From: Pannonibacter phragmitetus DSM 14782
Lineage (GTDB): Bacteria > Pseudomonadota > Alphaproteobacteria > Rhizobiales > Stappiaceae
DNA: 64,000 bases
Reading direction: 5' to 3'
Assembly: GCF_000382365.1 (NCBI RefSeq)
Contig: NZ_KB908215.1
Span: forward strand, 186,001 to 250,000
Shown here: positions 55,621 to 64,000 of the stretch, piece by piece
Position numbering within the stretch: position 1 is the first letter of the stretch
How the letters are laid out: every line of letters starts with the position of its first letter
Made by a program: the position numbers and the translations under genes
Notes under the pieces: generated by a model
Told to the model about the DNA's origin: nothing
Databases searched by the model: none
What the model saw: the letters and a program-made list of their open reading frames with translations, nothing else

Positions 55621-55724
55621 GGAGGTGGAGGGGCAGTGGAGGTGTAGACGCCGCTGTGGTGATCGCATCGGTCAGAAGCAGAAAGGGCGGCATGGCCGCC
55701 CTTTCCATCTCAATCCAGATCCGA

Positions 55725-57224
55725 TCAGCGCATCGTCGGGATGACGAATTCAGCGCCGTCCTTGATGCCCGAGGGCCAGCGGGAGGTGACCGTCTTGGTG
55801 CGGGTGTAGAACTTGAAGGCATCCGGGCCGTGCTGGTTCAGGTCGCCGAAGCCGGACTTCTTCCAGCCGCCGAAGGTGTGGTAGGCGAGCGGAACCGGGA
55901 TCGGCACGTTGATGCCGACCATGCCGATGTTGATGCGCGAGGCAAAGTCGCGGGCCGCATCACCATCACGGGTGAAGATGGCAGCGCCATTGCCGTATTC
56001 ATGGCTCATCGGCAGGTCGATGGCTTCCTCATAGGTCTTGGCGCGGACAACAGAAAGGACCGGGCCGAAGATCTCGGTCTTGTAGATCTCCATGTCCTTG
56101 GTGACGTTGTCGAACAGGCAGCCGCCGATGAAATAGCCATTCTCATAGCCCTGGAGCCTGAAGTTACGGCCATCGACAACGAGCTTGGCGCCTTCCGCAA
56201 CGCCCTTGTCCACGAGGCCCTTGACGCGGGTGTAGGCGTCCTTTGTGACCAGCGGGCCGAAGTCGATGTCGTTGCCGCCGGTGTAAGGCCCGATCTTGAG
56301 GCTTTCAACGCGGGGAGCAAGCTTGGCGATGAGGCGGTCGGCCGTGTCTTCGCCCACCGGAACGGCAACGGAAATCGCCATGCAGCGCTCGCCTGCCGCG
56401 CCATAGCCGGCGCCGACCAGAGCATCCACCGCCTGATCCATGTCAGCATCCGGCATGATGATCATGTGGTTCTTGGCGCCGCCGAAGCACTGCACGCGCT
56501 TGCCGGCCGCGCAGCCGCGCGAATAGACGTAATGGGCGATTGCGGTGGAGCCGACGAAGCCGACGGCCTGGATGATATCGTCATCCAGAATTGCGTCCAC
56601 GCTGTCCTTGTCGCCGTTGACCACGTTAAGGATACCAGCTGGCAGGCCAGCCTCGATCATCAGCTCGGCCAGCATCAGCGGCACGGAAGGATCGCGCTCG
56701 GACGGCTTCAGAATGAAGGCATTGCCCGCTGCGATGGCCGGGCAGAACTTCCACATCGGGATCATGGCCGGGAAGTTGAACGGGGTGATGCCAGCGACAA
56801 CGCCCAGCGCCTGGCGCATGGAATACATGTCGATGCCGGGGCCAGCACCTTCGGTGAACTCACCCTTCATCAGGTGCGGCACGCCGATGCAGAACTCGGC
56901 CACTTCGAGACCGCGGATCACGTCGCCCTTGGCGTCGGGAATGGTCTTGCCATGCTCGCGGGACAGGGCCTCGGCCAGCTTGTCCATGTCGCGGTGCAGA
57001 AGGTCGACGAACTTCATCAGCACGCGGGCGCGCTTCTGCGGGTTCTGGGCGGCCCAGGCAGGCTGGGCAGCAGCGGCATTTTCGACGGCAGCGCGCAGCT
57101 CGGCCTTGGTGGCCAGCGCCACCTGCGCCTGAACTTCACCGGTTGCCGGGTTGAAGACATCGGCAAAGCGGCCAGAGGTGCCCTCCACGTGCTTGCCGCC
57201 GATGAAATGTCCGATCTTGCGCAT
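55725..57224 (-). CDS. mmsA: Methylmalonate-semialdehyde dehydrogenase (acylating)
   Basis: A CoA-dependent aldehyde dehydrogenase that acts in valine and myo-inositol catabolism. The 499-residue protein has GITPFNFPAMIPMWKFCPAI, NAFILKPSERDPSVP, FVGSTAIAHYVYSRGCAAGK, FGGAKNHMIIMPDADM and the catalytic Cys in GAAGERCMAISVAV. FGGAKNH separates MMSDH from most other aldehyde dehydrogenases. GGAGG lies just before the ATG at 57224; the open frame upstream of it is rejected. A divergent LysR regulator follows across 133 bp. Confidence 0.93.
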   Translation of the reverse strand: MRKIGHFIGGKHVEGTSGRFADVFNPATGEVQAQVALATKAELRAAVENAAAAQPAWAAQNPQKRARVLMKFVDLLHRDMDKLAEALSREHGKTIPDAKGDVIRGLEVAEFCIGVPHLMKGEFTEGAGPGIDMYSMRQALGVVAGITPFNFPAMIPMWKFCPAIAAGNAFILKPSERDPSVPLMLAELMIEAGLPAGILNVVNGDKDSVDAILDDDIIQAVGFVGSTAIAHYVYSRGCAAGKRVQCFGGAKNHMIIMPDADMDQAVDALVGAGYGAAGERCMAISVAVPVGEDTADRLIAKLAPRVESLKIGPYTGGNDIDFGPLVTKDAYTRVKGLVDKGVAEGAKLVVDGRNFRLQGYENGYFIGGCLFDNVTKDMEIYKTEIFGPVLSVVRAKTYEEAIDLPMSHEYGNGAAIFTRDGDAARDFASRINIGMVGINVPIPVPLAYHTFGGWKKSGFGDLNQHGPDAFKFYTRTKTVTSRWPSGIKDGAEFVIPTMR

Positions 57225-57292
57225 CTGCTTTCCTCCGGGCTGGTGATGCCTCGCATGGCATCCATTTTGATGCCCTTGTCTTGCCTTTGTTA

Positions 57293-57343
57293 TTTTGCAA
57301 AAACAACAGCGCATTTCCCGTAACCGCTGTGCATTTTTGCACA
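57293..57343. promoter_or_regulatory. Palindromic operator candidates between mmsA and LysR gene
   Basis: TTTTGCAAAA (57293-57302) is a perfect 10-bp palindrome, and TGTGCA-TTTT-TGCACA (57328-57343) is a 6-4-6 inverted repeat. Both lie in the 133-bp divergent spacer and share the TTTGCA core. They are good candidate sites for the LysR protein controlling mmsA and its own gene. Confidence 0.45.
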
Positions 57344-57357
57344 TCAAGGAGCGCAGC

Positions 57358-58239
57358 ATGAACTGGGATGACCTGAGGATCTTTCTGGCCGTGGCCCGGG
57401 CGGGCCAGATGCTGGGCGCCGCAAAGCGGCTGGGGGTGAACCATGCCACGGTCGCCCGGCGGCTGACCGCGCTGGAAGACAGCCTCAACACACGGCTGGT
57501 GGAGCGCGGCACCACCGGCTGCAGCCTGACGGAAGCGGGCGAACGGCTGCTGCCCGCAGCCGAGCGGATGGAGGCGGAATTGCTGGCGGCCAGTTCCGGC
57601 CTCTCCGGCACGCATCCAGGCATCAGCGGCACGGTGCGCATCGGCGCGCCGGATGGCTTCGGCGTCACCTATCTCGCTCCGCGCCTTGCCCGGCTGACGC
57701 GGGCGCATCCGGGGCTGACCATCCAGCTTGTGCCAATGCCGCGCTCCTTCTCGCTCTCCCGGCGCGAGGCGGATATTGCGGTGACCATCGAACGGCCGGA
57801 GCATGGGCGGCTGGTGGCGGCGAAACTGGTGGATTATGCCCTCGGCCTTTATGCCTCCACGGAGTATCTCGCCCGGCGCGGCACACCGCAGACGCTGGCG
57901 GATCTTTCAGAGCATGATCTCGTCGGCTCGGTGGAAGACCTCATCTATTCCCCTGCCCTCAACTATGCAGCCGATTTTACCCGCAACTGGACATCGCGCT
58001 TCGAGATCGCCTCGGCCCTTGGCCAGACGGAGGCGGTGCGGGCGGGCGCAGGCATCGGCATCCTGCATGCCTTTATTGCCCGCAATGACGCAAACCTCCG
58101 CCCCGTTCTGCCAGAAGTGCAGGTGAAGCGGGCCTACTGGATGGTGACGCACGAAAGCTCCCGCCCGCTGCGCCACATCGCCGCCGTTCAAGACTTCCTG
58201 CGCGCCTGCGTGGCGGAGGACAGGGCGATGTTCGGGTGA
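57358..58239 (+). CDS. LysR-family transcriptional regulator
   Basis: A 293-residue regulator starting MNWDDLRIFLAVARAG, with the HTH segment AAKRLGVNHATVARRLTALE and EDSLNTRLVERGTTGCSLTE. The effector domain follows (TVRIGAPDGFGVTYLAPRLA). AAGGAG precedes the ATG at 57358. Divergent position and operator-like palindromes make control of mmsA likely. Confidence 0.9.
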   Translation: MNWDDLRIFLAVARAGQMLGAAKRLGVNHATVARRLTALEDSLNTRLVERGTTGCSLTEAGERLLPAAERMEAELLAASSGLSGTHPGISGTVRIGAPDGFGVTYLAPRLARLTRAHPGLTIQLVPMPRSFSLSRREADIAVTIERPEHGRLVAAKLVDYALGLYASTEYLARRGTPQTLADLSEHDLVGSVEDLIYSPALNYAADFTRNWTSRFEIASALGQTEAVRAGAGIGILHAFIARNDANLRPVLPEVQVKRAYWMVTHESSRPLRHIAAVQDFLRACVAEDRAMFG

Positions 58240-58251
58240 GGAATGCTGGGC

Positions 58252-58773
58252 CTATGGCCGCTCCACGGTTTCGAGAAAGGCCCTGACCTCAGCAAGGTTT
58301 TTCAGGCGGTGCACAGTCAGATGCGGCGGCGGGGATTGCCAGACCTCCAGGAGCTTAGCGCGGGCCGAGTGCCGGGTTGTCCAGATGAAATGCAGGAACT
58401 TCAGCGTTTCCTTGCTGAACTGTTCGGGACAGCCTTCCGTCAGATCCGGACGGCTTTGCCCGCGGTAGCGCCAGCTGCGGCGCAGCACCCGGACCATGCG
58501 CAGCCAGACCGGCACATCAAGCCAGATGAAGGTATCTGCCCGCGCAATCCGCTCCGGATAGGTGCGCGAATGGCCGCCCTCGAAGATCCAGCACTCCTGC
58601 TGGTGGACTTCGCTGCTCAGCCGGTCCTTGTCCTCCTTGCTGCGCTCGACCCAGCCCGGCAGCCAGTGGATCTTGTCCATGTGAAAGACCGGCAGGCCCG
58701 TGCGCTCGCCCAGCTGCCGGGCGAGGATGCTTTTGCCTGAACCGGGGCCGCCAACAATCATCACGCGCTGCAT
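58252..58773 (-). CDS. P-loop nucleoside/adenylate kinase-like protein (FlaR-like)
   Basis: A 173-residue protein with Walker A GGPGSGKSILARQL at the N-terminus, FHMDKIHWLPGWVERSKEDK, and ECWIFEGGHSRTYPERIARA. It matches the P-loop group often annotated as 'DNA topology modulation protein FlaR' or adenylate kinase-like. The real activity is unknown. It is convergent with the LysR gene and divergent from pirin. Confidence 0.8.
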   Translation of the reverse strand: MQRVMIVGGPGSGKSILARQLGERTGLPVFHMDKIHWLPGWVERSKEDKDRLSSEVHQQECWIFEGGHSRTYPERIARADTFIWLDVPVWLRMVRVLRRSWRYRGQSRPDLTEGCPEQFSKETLKFLHFIWTTRHSARAKLLEVWQSPPPHLTVHRLKNLAEVRAFLETVERP

Positions 58774-58895
58774 GTTCGGTCTCTGCTGAAATGGAATTGA
58801 ACGGGAGAGGAAACAGACTGTTCAATGGACAGGTTTGGCGAAGAAGGCCACCTTAAAGGTGAAATATGGCAAGGTTTCGCACGAGGAGAGAGACA

Positions 58896-59822
58896 ATGAC
58901 CTGGCTGAATGCACCTGACCCGGTTCCCGGTGATGCAGCGAGCTGCGACCAGATCGAGACGGTGATCATGCCGCGCACGTCGGATCTTGGCGGCTTCGAG
59001 GTGCGGCGGGCGCTGCCCTCCAGCCGGCGGCGCATGGTCGGGCCTTTCATCTTCTTCGATCAGATCGGCCCGGCAGAACTGATTGTCGGCGGTGGCGTGG
59101 ATGTGCGGCCGCATCCGCATATCGGCCTTGCCACCGTCACCTACCTGCTGGAAGGCGAGCTCTACCACCGCGACAGCCTCGGCTCAGACCAGTTGATCAA
59201 GCCGGGTGAACTGAACTGGATGTCCTCCGGGCGCGGCATCGTGCATTCGGAACGGGAGCGGGACGAGCGCAAGGCGGCGCCACGGCCCCTGTTCGGCACC
59301 CAGAGCTGGGTGGCGCTGCCCAAACACCTGGAGGAGAGCGAGCCCTTCTTTGCCCACCATTCCGATGCGGCCTTGCCTGCCCTGAGTGATCAGGGAGCAA
59401 CCGTTCGCATTGTTGCGGGCGGGCTTTACGGGGCGCAGTCGCCGGTGAAGACGGCAACCGATCTCTTCTTCGCCGATGTGCATCTGAAGGCAGGCGCCCG
59501 CATTCCGCTGGATGCTGGTTATGAGGAGCGCGCAATCTATATGCTGCAAGGCGAAGTCGAGGTGTCCGGCCAGACCTTTGGCCCGGCGCAGCTGCTCGTC
59601 TTCAAGCCCGGCGACCGGCTGGAGATCCGCGCCACGGCGAAGGGCCCTGCCCGCTTCATGCTGCTGGGCGGCGAGCCGATGGACGGGCGGCGCTACATCT
59701 GGTGGAATTTCGTCTCCTCGTCGAAGGAACGGATCGAACAAGCCAAGGAAGACTGGCGCAAGGGCCGCTTCGACATTGTGCCGGGCGATGAGGAAGACTT
59801 CATTCCGCTGCCCGAGGCATGA
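58896..59822 (+). CDS. Pirin family protein
   Basis: A 308-residue bicupin. The N-terminal metal-binding cupin has [20 protein letters not shown] and [20 protein letters not shown], then SGRGIVHSE with the third His/Glu ligands. The C-terminal cupin follows ([20 protein letters not shown]). Pirins may act as quercetinases or redox-sensing regulators; function here is open. GAGGAGAG precedes the ATG at 58896. Confidence 0.9.
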   Translation: MTWLNAPDPVPGDAASCDQIETVIMPRTSDLGGFEVRRALPSSRRRMVGPFIFFDQIGPAELIVGGGVDVRPHPHIGLATVTYLLEGELYHRDSLGSDQLIKPGELNWMSSGRGIVHSERERDERKAAPRPLFGTQSWVALPKHLEESEPFFAHHSDAALPALSDQGATVRIVAGGLYGAQSPVKTATDLFFADVHLKAGARIPLDAGYEERAIYMLQGEVEVSGQTFGPAQLLVFKPGDRLEIRATAKGPARFMLLGGEPMDGRRYIWWNFVSSSKERIEQAKEDWRKGRFDIVPGDEEDFIPLPEA

Positions 59823-59938
59823 GCGGAGAGGCCTGACGGACAGGGCAGATAGTTTTGCCGAGTTTTCACTTCCCTTCCCCGGCAGGCTGGTTAAACTCCT
59901 GAACACAAAGCGGAGTTCAACCGTTGGGGGAATGGGAA

Positions 59939-61441
59939 ATGACGCGGATTTCAGCCCTTGGCCTGCGCCGGATGGCGCTTTGCAGTCTCTCGGCGTTTGC
60001 AATCCTTGCTGCAGCCCCCGCAGAGGCAGCGCGCACGGACGTGACGCTCGGCGTACGGCTGGAGCCGCCCCATCTTGACCCCACTGCAGGCGCGGCAGCC
60101 GCCATTGACGAGGTGGTGTTCATCAACCTCTTTGAAGGCCTGACGCAGGTTGCGGCCGATGGCACGGTGAAGCCCACGCTGGCCGAAAGCTGGACCATCT
60201 CGGACGATGGCAAGACTTACACATTCAAGCTGCGCGAAGGCGTGACCTTCCATGACGGCACCAGCTTTGATGCCGGGGACGTGAAGTTTTCGCTGGAGCG
60301 GGCCAAGGCAGACGGCAGCGTCAACGCCCAGAAAGCCCGTTTCGAGGCGGTCGAAAGCGTCGAGGTCTCCAGCCCCTCCGAAGTAACGATCACCCTGAAA
60401 CAGCCTGTTGGTGACTTCATCACCCTTCTGGGCACGGGCGATGCCGTGATCGTGGCGCCGGAAAGCGCGGCGACCAACAAGACGGCTCCCGTCGGCACCG
60501 GGCCTTTCCGCTTCGGCCAGTGGGTGCAGGGTGACCGGGTGGAACTGCAGAAGAATGCGGACTACTGGGGCACACCGGTGAAGCTGGACAAGGCCGCATT
60601 CAAGATCATTGGCGACAATGCGGCCTCCTTCTCGGCGCTGATGTCGGGCGATGTGGACGGTTTCCCGATCTATCCGGCGCCGGAAAACCTGCCGCAATTC
60701 GAGGCTGATCCGCGCTTTGCCGTGGTGGTGGGCACGACAGAGGGCGAGACGGTGCTGGCCACCAACAATGCCCGCAAACCGTTTGATGACCTGCGGGTGC
60801 GGCAGGCCATCGCGCATCTGATCGACCGGCAGGCGCTGATTGACGGGGCACAGTTCGGCTATGGCACGCCCATCGGCTCGCATTTTGCCCCGCATGCTCC
60901 GGCCTATGAAGATCTGACCGGCACCTATCCCTTCGACGTCGAAAACGCCAAGGCCCTGCTGGCGGAGGCCGGCTATGCGGATGGCTTCAAGGCAACGCTG
61001 AAACTGCCGCCCCCGGCCTATGCCCGCCGCAGCGGGGAAATTCTGGCCGCCCAGTTCAAGGAAGCGGGCATTGAGCTGGAAATCATTCCGCTGGAATGGG
61101 CGCAGTGGCTGGAGCAGGTGTTCAAGGGCAAGGACTATGACCTCAGCATCGTTGCCCATACCGAAGCCAATGATATCGATATCTATGGGCGCGATGACTA
61201 CTACTTCAATTACAAGAACCCCGCCTTCAACGAGCTGATGGCAAAGGTCAGCGTCACCAGCGATGAGGCGGAGCGCAATGCGCTGCTGCGGCAGGCGCAG
61301 GAAATGCTGGCGAAGGATGCCGTCAACGGCTTCCTGTTCCAGCTGCCCAAGACCGGCGTTTGGGACGTGAAGCTGAAGGGCCTTTGGGAAAACGCGCCCG
61401 TGCAGGCCAATGACCTGACCGGCGTCTATTGGGAAGACTGA
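59939..61441 (+). CDS. Peptide-type ABC transporter substrate-binding protein
   Basis: A 500-residue exported family 5 binding protein (dipeptide/oligopeptide/nickel type). The Sec signal (LCSLSAFAILAAAPAEAA) is followed by LGVRLEPPHLDPTAGAAAAI, LAESWTISDDGKTYTFKLRE, GVTFHDGTSFDAGDVKFSLE and, later, DLRVRQAIAHLIDRQALIDG. It delivers its ligand to the permease pair encoded next. The ligand cannot be read from the sequence. ATG at 59939 follows GGGGAATGGGA. Confidence 0.9.
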   Translation: MTRISALGLRRMALCSLSAFAILAAAPAEAARTDVTLGVRLEPPHLDPTAGAAAAIDEVVFINLFEGLTQVAADGTVKPTLAESWTISDDGKTYTFKLREGVTFHDGTSFDAGDVKFSLERAKADGSVNAQKARFEAVESVEVSSPSEVTITLKQPVGDFITLLGTGDAVIVAPESAATNKTAPVGTGPFRFGQWVQGDRVELQKNADYWGTPVKLDKAAFKIIGDNAASFSALMSGDVDGFPIYPAPENLPQFEADPRFAVVVGTTEGETVLATNNARKPFDDLRVRQAIAHLIDRQALIDGAQFGYGTPIGSHFAPHAPAYEDLTGTYPFDVENAKALLAEAGYADGFKATLKLPPPAYARRSGEILAAQFKEAGIELEIIPLEWAQWLEQVFKGKDYDLSIVAHTEANDIDIYGRDDYYFNYKNPAFNELMAKVSVTSDEAERNALLRQAQEMLAKDAVNGFLFQLPKTGVWDVKLKGLWENAPVQANDLTGVYWED

Positions 61442-61502
61442 GGCGCATGGGGGCCAGCACGCAGAAGGGGCGCTGCCTCTCCGCGCCCTGCAGGATGGCC
61501 GC

Positions 61503-62453
61503 ATGACCGGCTTCCTGCTTCGCCGGTTCGTGAGCCTGTGCCTGACGCTGCTGGCGGCGGCGCTGGCGGTGTTCCTGATACTGGAAGTCATCCCCGGCGA
61601 CCCGGCCCAGCTGATGCTGGGCGTGGAGGCGCGGCCCGACACGCTGGAGGCCCTGCGTAACCAGATGGGGCTCGACCGCCCGGCGGCGGAGCGGTTTCTG
61701 CTCTGGATCGCAGGCCTTCTGCAAGGCGATCTGGGCGTCAGCTACACCTACTCGGTGCCCGTGCGCGATCTGGTGGCCGCCCGGCTGCCCGTCACCTTGC
61801 CGCTGGCCCTCATCGCGCTGCTTCTGAGCGTTGTCATCGCCATCCCCGCAGGCGTCTGGGCGGCGAGCCGCAGGGGCCGGGCGGCGGATACCGGCATCAT
61901 GGCGCTGACGCAGGTGGGCGTGGCCGTGCCGAATTTCTGGTTCGCCATGCTGATGGTCTATGTCTTTGCCGTCAGCCTGCGGCTGCTGCCCTCCGGCGGT
62001 TTTCCGGGCTGGGACAAGGGCGTTGGCGCTGCGCTGGCCGCGCTGATCATGCCGGCTGTGGCGCTCGCCCTGCCGCAGGCATCCATCCTTGCCCGCATCA
62101 TGCGCTCGGCGCTGGTCGACACGCTGCACGAGGACTACATCCGCACCGCCCGTGCCAAGGGACTGACGGAGCGTGCGGCGCTGTGGGGCCACGCGCTGCG
62201 TAACGCAATGATCCCGGTCCTTACCATCCTTGGCCTGCAGCTGTCGTTTCTGGTGACGGGCACGATCATCATCGAGAACGTCTTCTATCTGCCGGGGCTC
62301 GGGCGGCTGATCTTCCAGGCCATCACCCAGCGCGATCTGATCGTCGTCAAAAGCGTCGTGGTGCTGATGGTCGGCTTCGTCATCTTCGTGACCTTCCTCG
62401 TGGATGCAGCCTATGCGCTGGCGGATCCGCGGCTGCGGCGGAGGGCGGCGTGA
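61503..62453 (+). CDS. ABC transporter permease (DppB-like)
   Basis: A 316-residue inner-membrane permease with six helices: FVSLCLTLLAAALAVFLILE, the conserved YTYSVPVRDLVAARLPVTLP, and the EAA loop region DTLHEDYIRTARAKGLTERA before the LRNAMIPVLTILGLQLSFLV helix. It forms half of the channel with the next gene. It starts 61 bp after the binding protein and its stop overlaps the next start. Confidence 0.93.
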   Translation: MTGFLLRRFVSLCLTLLAAALAVFLILEVIPGDPAQLMLGVEARPDTLEALRNQMGLDRPAAERFLLWIAGLLQGDLGVSYTYSVPVRDLVAARLPVTLPLALIALLLSVVIAIPAGVWAASRRGRAADTGIMALTQVGVAVPNFWFAMLMVYVFAVSLRLLPSGGFPGWDKGVGAALAALIMPAVALALPQASILARIMRSALVDTLHEDYIRTARAKGLTERAALWGHALRNAMIPVLTILGLQLSFLVTGTIIIENVFYLPGLGRLIFQAITQRDLIVVKSVVVLMVGFVIFVTFLVDAAYALADPRLRRRAA

Positions 62454-63268
62454 GCAGACGGCATCTATCCTTCGCACTTGGCCTGGCGCTGACGCTGCTG
62501 TTCCTCGGCGCGGCCCTGCTGTCGCTGGTGTGGACGCCGCACGACATTGCCACCTTCAAGGTGTCCGCCAAGCTGCAGGGCCCCAGCCTCACCTATTGGC
62601 TGGGCACCGACCACTATGGCCGGGATGTGCTCTCCATGCTCATGGTGGGCGCGCGCACCTCGATTGCCGTGGCGCTGGTGGCGGTGGGCATCGGCATGGC
62701 GATCGGCATTCCGCTGGGGCTGTGGGCGGCCAACCGGCGGGGGCTGATGGACGAGGCGATCATGCGCTTCAACGATCTGGTCTTTGCCTTTCCCGCCCTG
62801 CTGTCCGCCGTGCTGATCACGGCGCTGGCCGGTCCCGGAGCCTTTAATGCCATCATTGCCATCGGCCTGTTCAACATCCCCGTCTTCGCCCGCGTCGCAC
62901 GCGGGGCGGCGCTGGCCCTCTCCTCGCGCGAATATCTGATGGCGGCGCGGGTGGCGGGAAAGGGCGAGGTGCGGGTGACGATGGAACATGTGCTGCCGAA
63001 CATCGCCAACCTGCTGATCGTGCAGGCGACCATCCAGTTCTCCCTCGGCATTCTGGCAGAAGCCTCGCTGTCCTACATCGGCCTTGGCGCCCAGCCGCCG
63101 CAGACGAGCTGGGGGCGGATGCTGAACGAGGCGCAGACGATGATGGCCTTTGCCCCGCAACTGGCGCTTTACCCCGGCCTTGCCATCGTGCTGACGGTGA
63201 TGGGGCTCAACCTGCTGGGGGATGGCCTGCGCGACCTGACCGACCCGAAACTGCGGGGACGCGCATGA
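62450..63268 (+). CDS. ABC transporter permease (DppC-like)
   Basis: A 272-residue permease, partner of the preceding one. It has LGTDHYGRDVLSMLMVGART, the typical DppC/OppC motif, and the coupling loop REYLMAARVAGKGEVRVTME. The start is GTG at 62450, overlapping the upstream stop by 4 bp. Confidence 0.93.
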   Translation: MSRRHLSFALGLALTLLFLGAALLSLVWTPHDIATFKVSAKLQGPSLTYWLGTDHYGRDVLSMLMVGARTSIAVALVAVGIGMAIGIPLGLWAANRRGLMDEAIMRFNDLVFAFPALLSAVLITALAGPGAFNAIIAIGLFNIPVFARVARGAALALSSREYLMAARVAGKGEVRVTMEHVLPNIANLLIVQATIQFSLGILAEASLSYIGLGAQPPQTSWGRMLNEAQTMMAFAPQLALYPGLAIVLTVMGLNLLGDGLRDLTDPKLRGRA

Positions 63269-64000
63269 CCGGACCGCTGCTGAGCGTCAACAACCTGTCG
63301 CTGGACATTGGTTCCCGGCAGATCATCCGCGATCTCAGCCTTGAGATCCGCGCGGGCGAAGTGCTGGGGCTGGTGGGGGAAAGCGGATCGGGCAAGTCGC
63401 TGACAGCGCTCTCGATCCTGCGCCTGCTGCCGCACAGGGCAAGGCTCTCCGGCTCCATCCGGCTGGATGGGGAGGAACTGACGGACAAGAGCGAGGCTGC
63501 CATGTGCGCCTTGCGCGGCAACGTCGTTTCGATGGTGTTTCAGGAGCCGATGACGGCACTGAACCCGGTGAAGACCATCGGCGCACAGGTGGCGGAAAGC
63601 CTCGCCGTGCATGGCAAGGTGAGCCGCACGGAAGCAGCGCGGGAAGCGTCCCTGCTGCTGGACCGGGTAGGCCTTACGCGCGCCCGTGTCTCGCCGGACC
63701 GGTTCCCGCATGAACTGTCAGGCGGGCAGCGCCAGCGCGTGGTCATCGCCATGGCCATCGCCTGCCGCCCGAAGCTGCTGATTGCCGATGAGCCGACAAC
63801 AGCCCTCGATGTAACCGTTCAGGCGCAGATCCTCGATCTGCTGAAGGAAATCGTCGGCCGCGAGAAGATCGCGCTGCTGCTGATCAGCCATGATCTGGCG
63901 GTGGTGGCCGACATGGCCGCCCGTATCGCCATCATGAAGGACGGGGAACTGGTGGAGGAAGGCCCCACCCGCCAGCTGTTGCGCGGCTTCAATGCCCCCT
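63265..64000 (+). CDS. ABC transporter ATP-binding protein (DppD-like), cut by window
   Basis: The first 245 codons of an ATPase starting MTGPLLSVNNLSLDIGSRQI. Walker A is GESGSGKSLTALSIL, the Q-loop contains MVFQEPMTALNPV, the signature is LSGGQRQRVVIAMAIACRP, Walker B is LLIADEPTTALD and the H-loop is ISHDLAVV. These are DppD/OppD features. The ATG overlaps the DppC-like stop by 4 bp. The rest lies outside the window. Confidence 0.93.
   Translation, partial: MTGPLLSVNNLSLDIGSRQIIRDLSLEIRAGEVLGLVGESGSGKSLTALSILRLLPHRARLSGSIRLDGEELTDKSEAAMCALRGNVVSMVFQEPMTALNPVKTIGAQVAESLAVHGKVSRTEAAREASLLLDRVGLTRARVSPDRFPHELSGGQRQRVVIAMAIACRPKLLIADEPTTALDVTVQAQILDLLKEIVGREKIALLLISHDLAVVADMAARIAIMKDGELVEEGPTRQLLRGFNAP

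Larger units (their letters stand above)
55297..55724. other. Gene-free region with promoter and compound palindromes
   Basis: A 428-bp region upstream of cydD and downstream of mmsA. It contains a candidate cydD promoter (55391-55418) and the large compound palindrome at 55496-55620 with REP-like copy C. I see no coding sequence. Sequence between 55621 and 55724 is the 3' flank of mmsA and shows nothing recognisable. Confidence 0.5.

Noticed and set aside
1-64000. CRISPR array, prophage or transposon
   Set aside because: No regularly spaced direct repeats, phage structural genes, integrase or transposase were found; the only dispersed repeats are the short palindromes.

Overview
The window looks like a chromosomal segment of a GC-rich alphaproteobacterium, most likely of the Rhizobiales/Stappiaceae type. 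The evidence is gene content: the rpiA / DUF2059 / glutathione reductase set, class II DAHP synthase, a TamA-TamB pair, cobT/cobS, a TIGR02281-type aspartic protease, a cydDCABX set and a PruR/DcpA-like pair. No taxonomic search was possible. GC is high almost throughout, with a clear dip at about 15.5-20.3 kb. There is no phage, integrase, transposase or CRISPR array.

Layout. 1-4.5 kb (minus strand): MFS transporter (cut by the left edge), NAD synthetase, DAHP synthase. 5-6.6 kb: CHASE4-GGDEF diguanylate cyclase. 6.8-9.5 kb (minus): gor, a DUF2059 protein and rpiA. 9.7-14 kb: two soluble chemoreceptors, one with a PilZ domain and one with a globin domain, separated by gph and a tRNA-Val(CAC). 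14.2-18.9 kb: a compact glycan operon with a TPR-glycosyltransferase resembling the flagellin glycosyltransferase FlmG, followed by NeuA-, NeuB- and NeuC-type enzymes. 19-20.1 kb: an AT-rich methyltransferase gene. 20.5-22.7 kb: ferredoxin-NADP reductase and a GlxA-type AraC regulator. 23-29.7 kb: a Cys-free SUOX-fold periplasmic protein plus a GGDEF-EAL enzyme (PruR-DcpA-like), then fhs, an AGE-family epimerase and folD. 29.9-36.3 kb: tamA-tamB. 36.3-43.5 kb: Lrp regulator, uracil-DNA glycosylase family protein, histidine kinase, cobT, cobS, a putative Tat lipoprotein hydrolase, DUF1289 and an aspartic protease. 43.5-48.6 kb: TauE/SafE exporter, dusA, peroxiredoxin, an SDR/SnoaL pair and a divergent LysR. 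48.7-55.3 kb (minus): cydD-cydC-cydA-cydB-cydX. 55.7-58.2 kb: mmsA with a divergent LysR. 58.2-64 kb: a P-loop kinase-like protein, pirin, and a peptide-type ABC transporter whose ATPase is cut by the right edge.

Two themes run through the left half. The first is the motile-to-sessile switch: a diguanylate cyclase, a c-di-GMP-binding (PilZ) chemoreceptor, an oxygen or heme-type chemoreceptor, a likely flagellin glycosylation locus and a pterin-responsive GGDEF-EAL pair. The second is folate/pterin metabolism: fhs and folD lie directly downstream of the likely pterin sensor. The most interesting non-coding signal is a REP-like palindrome (9-bp arms, 6-nt loop) present three times between 46.4 and 55.6 kb, once inside a larger compound inverted repeat.
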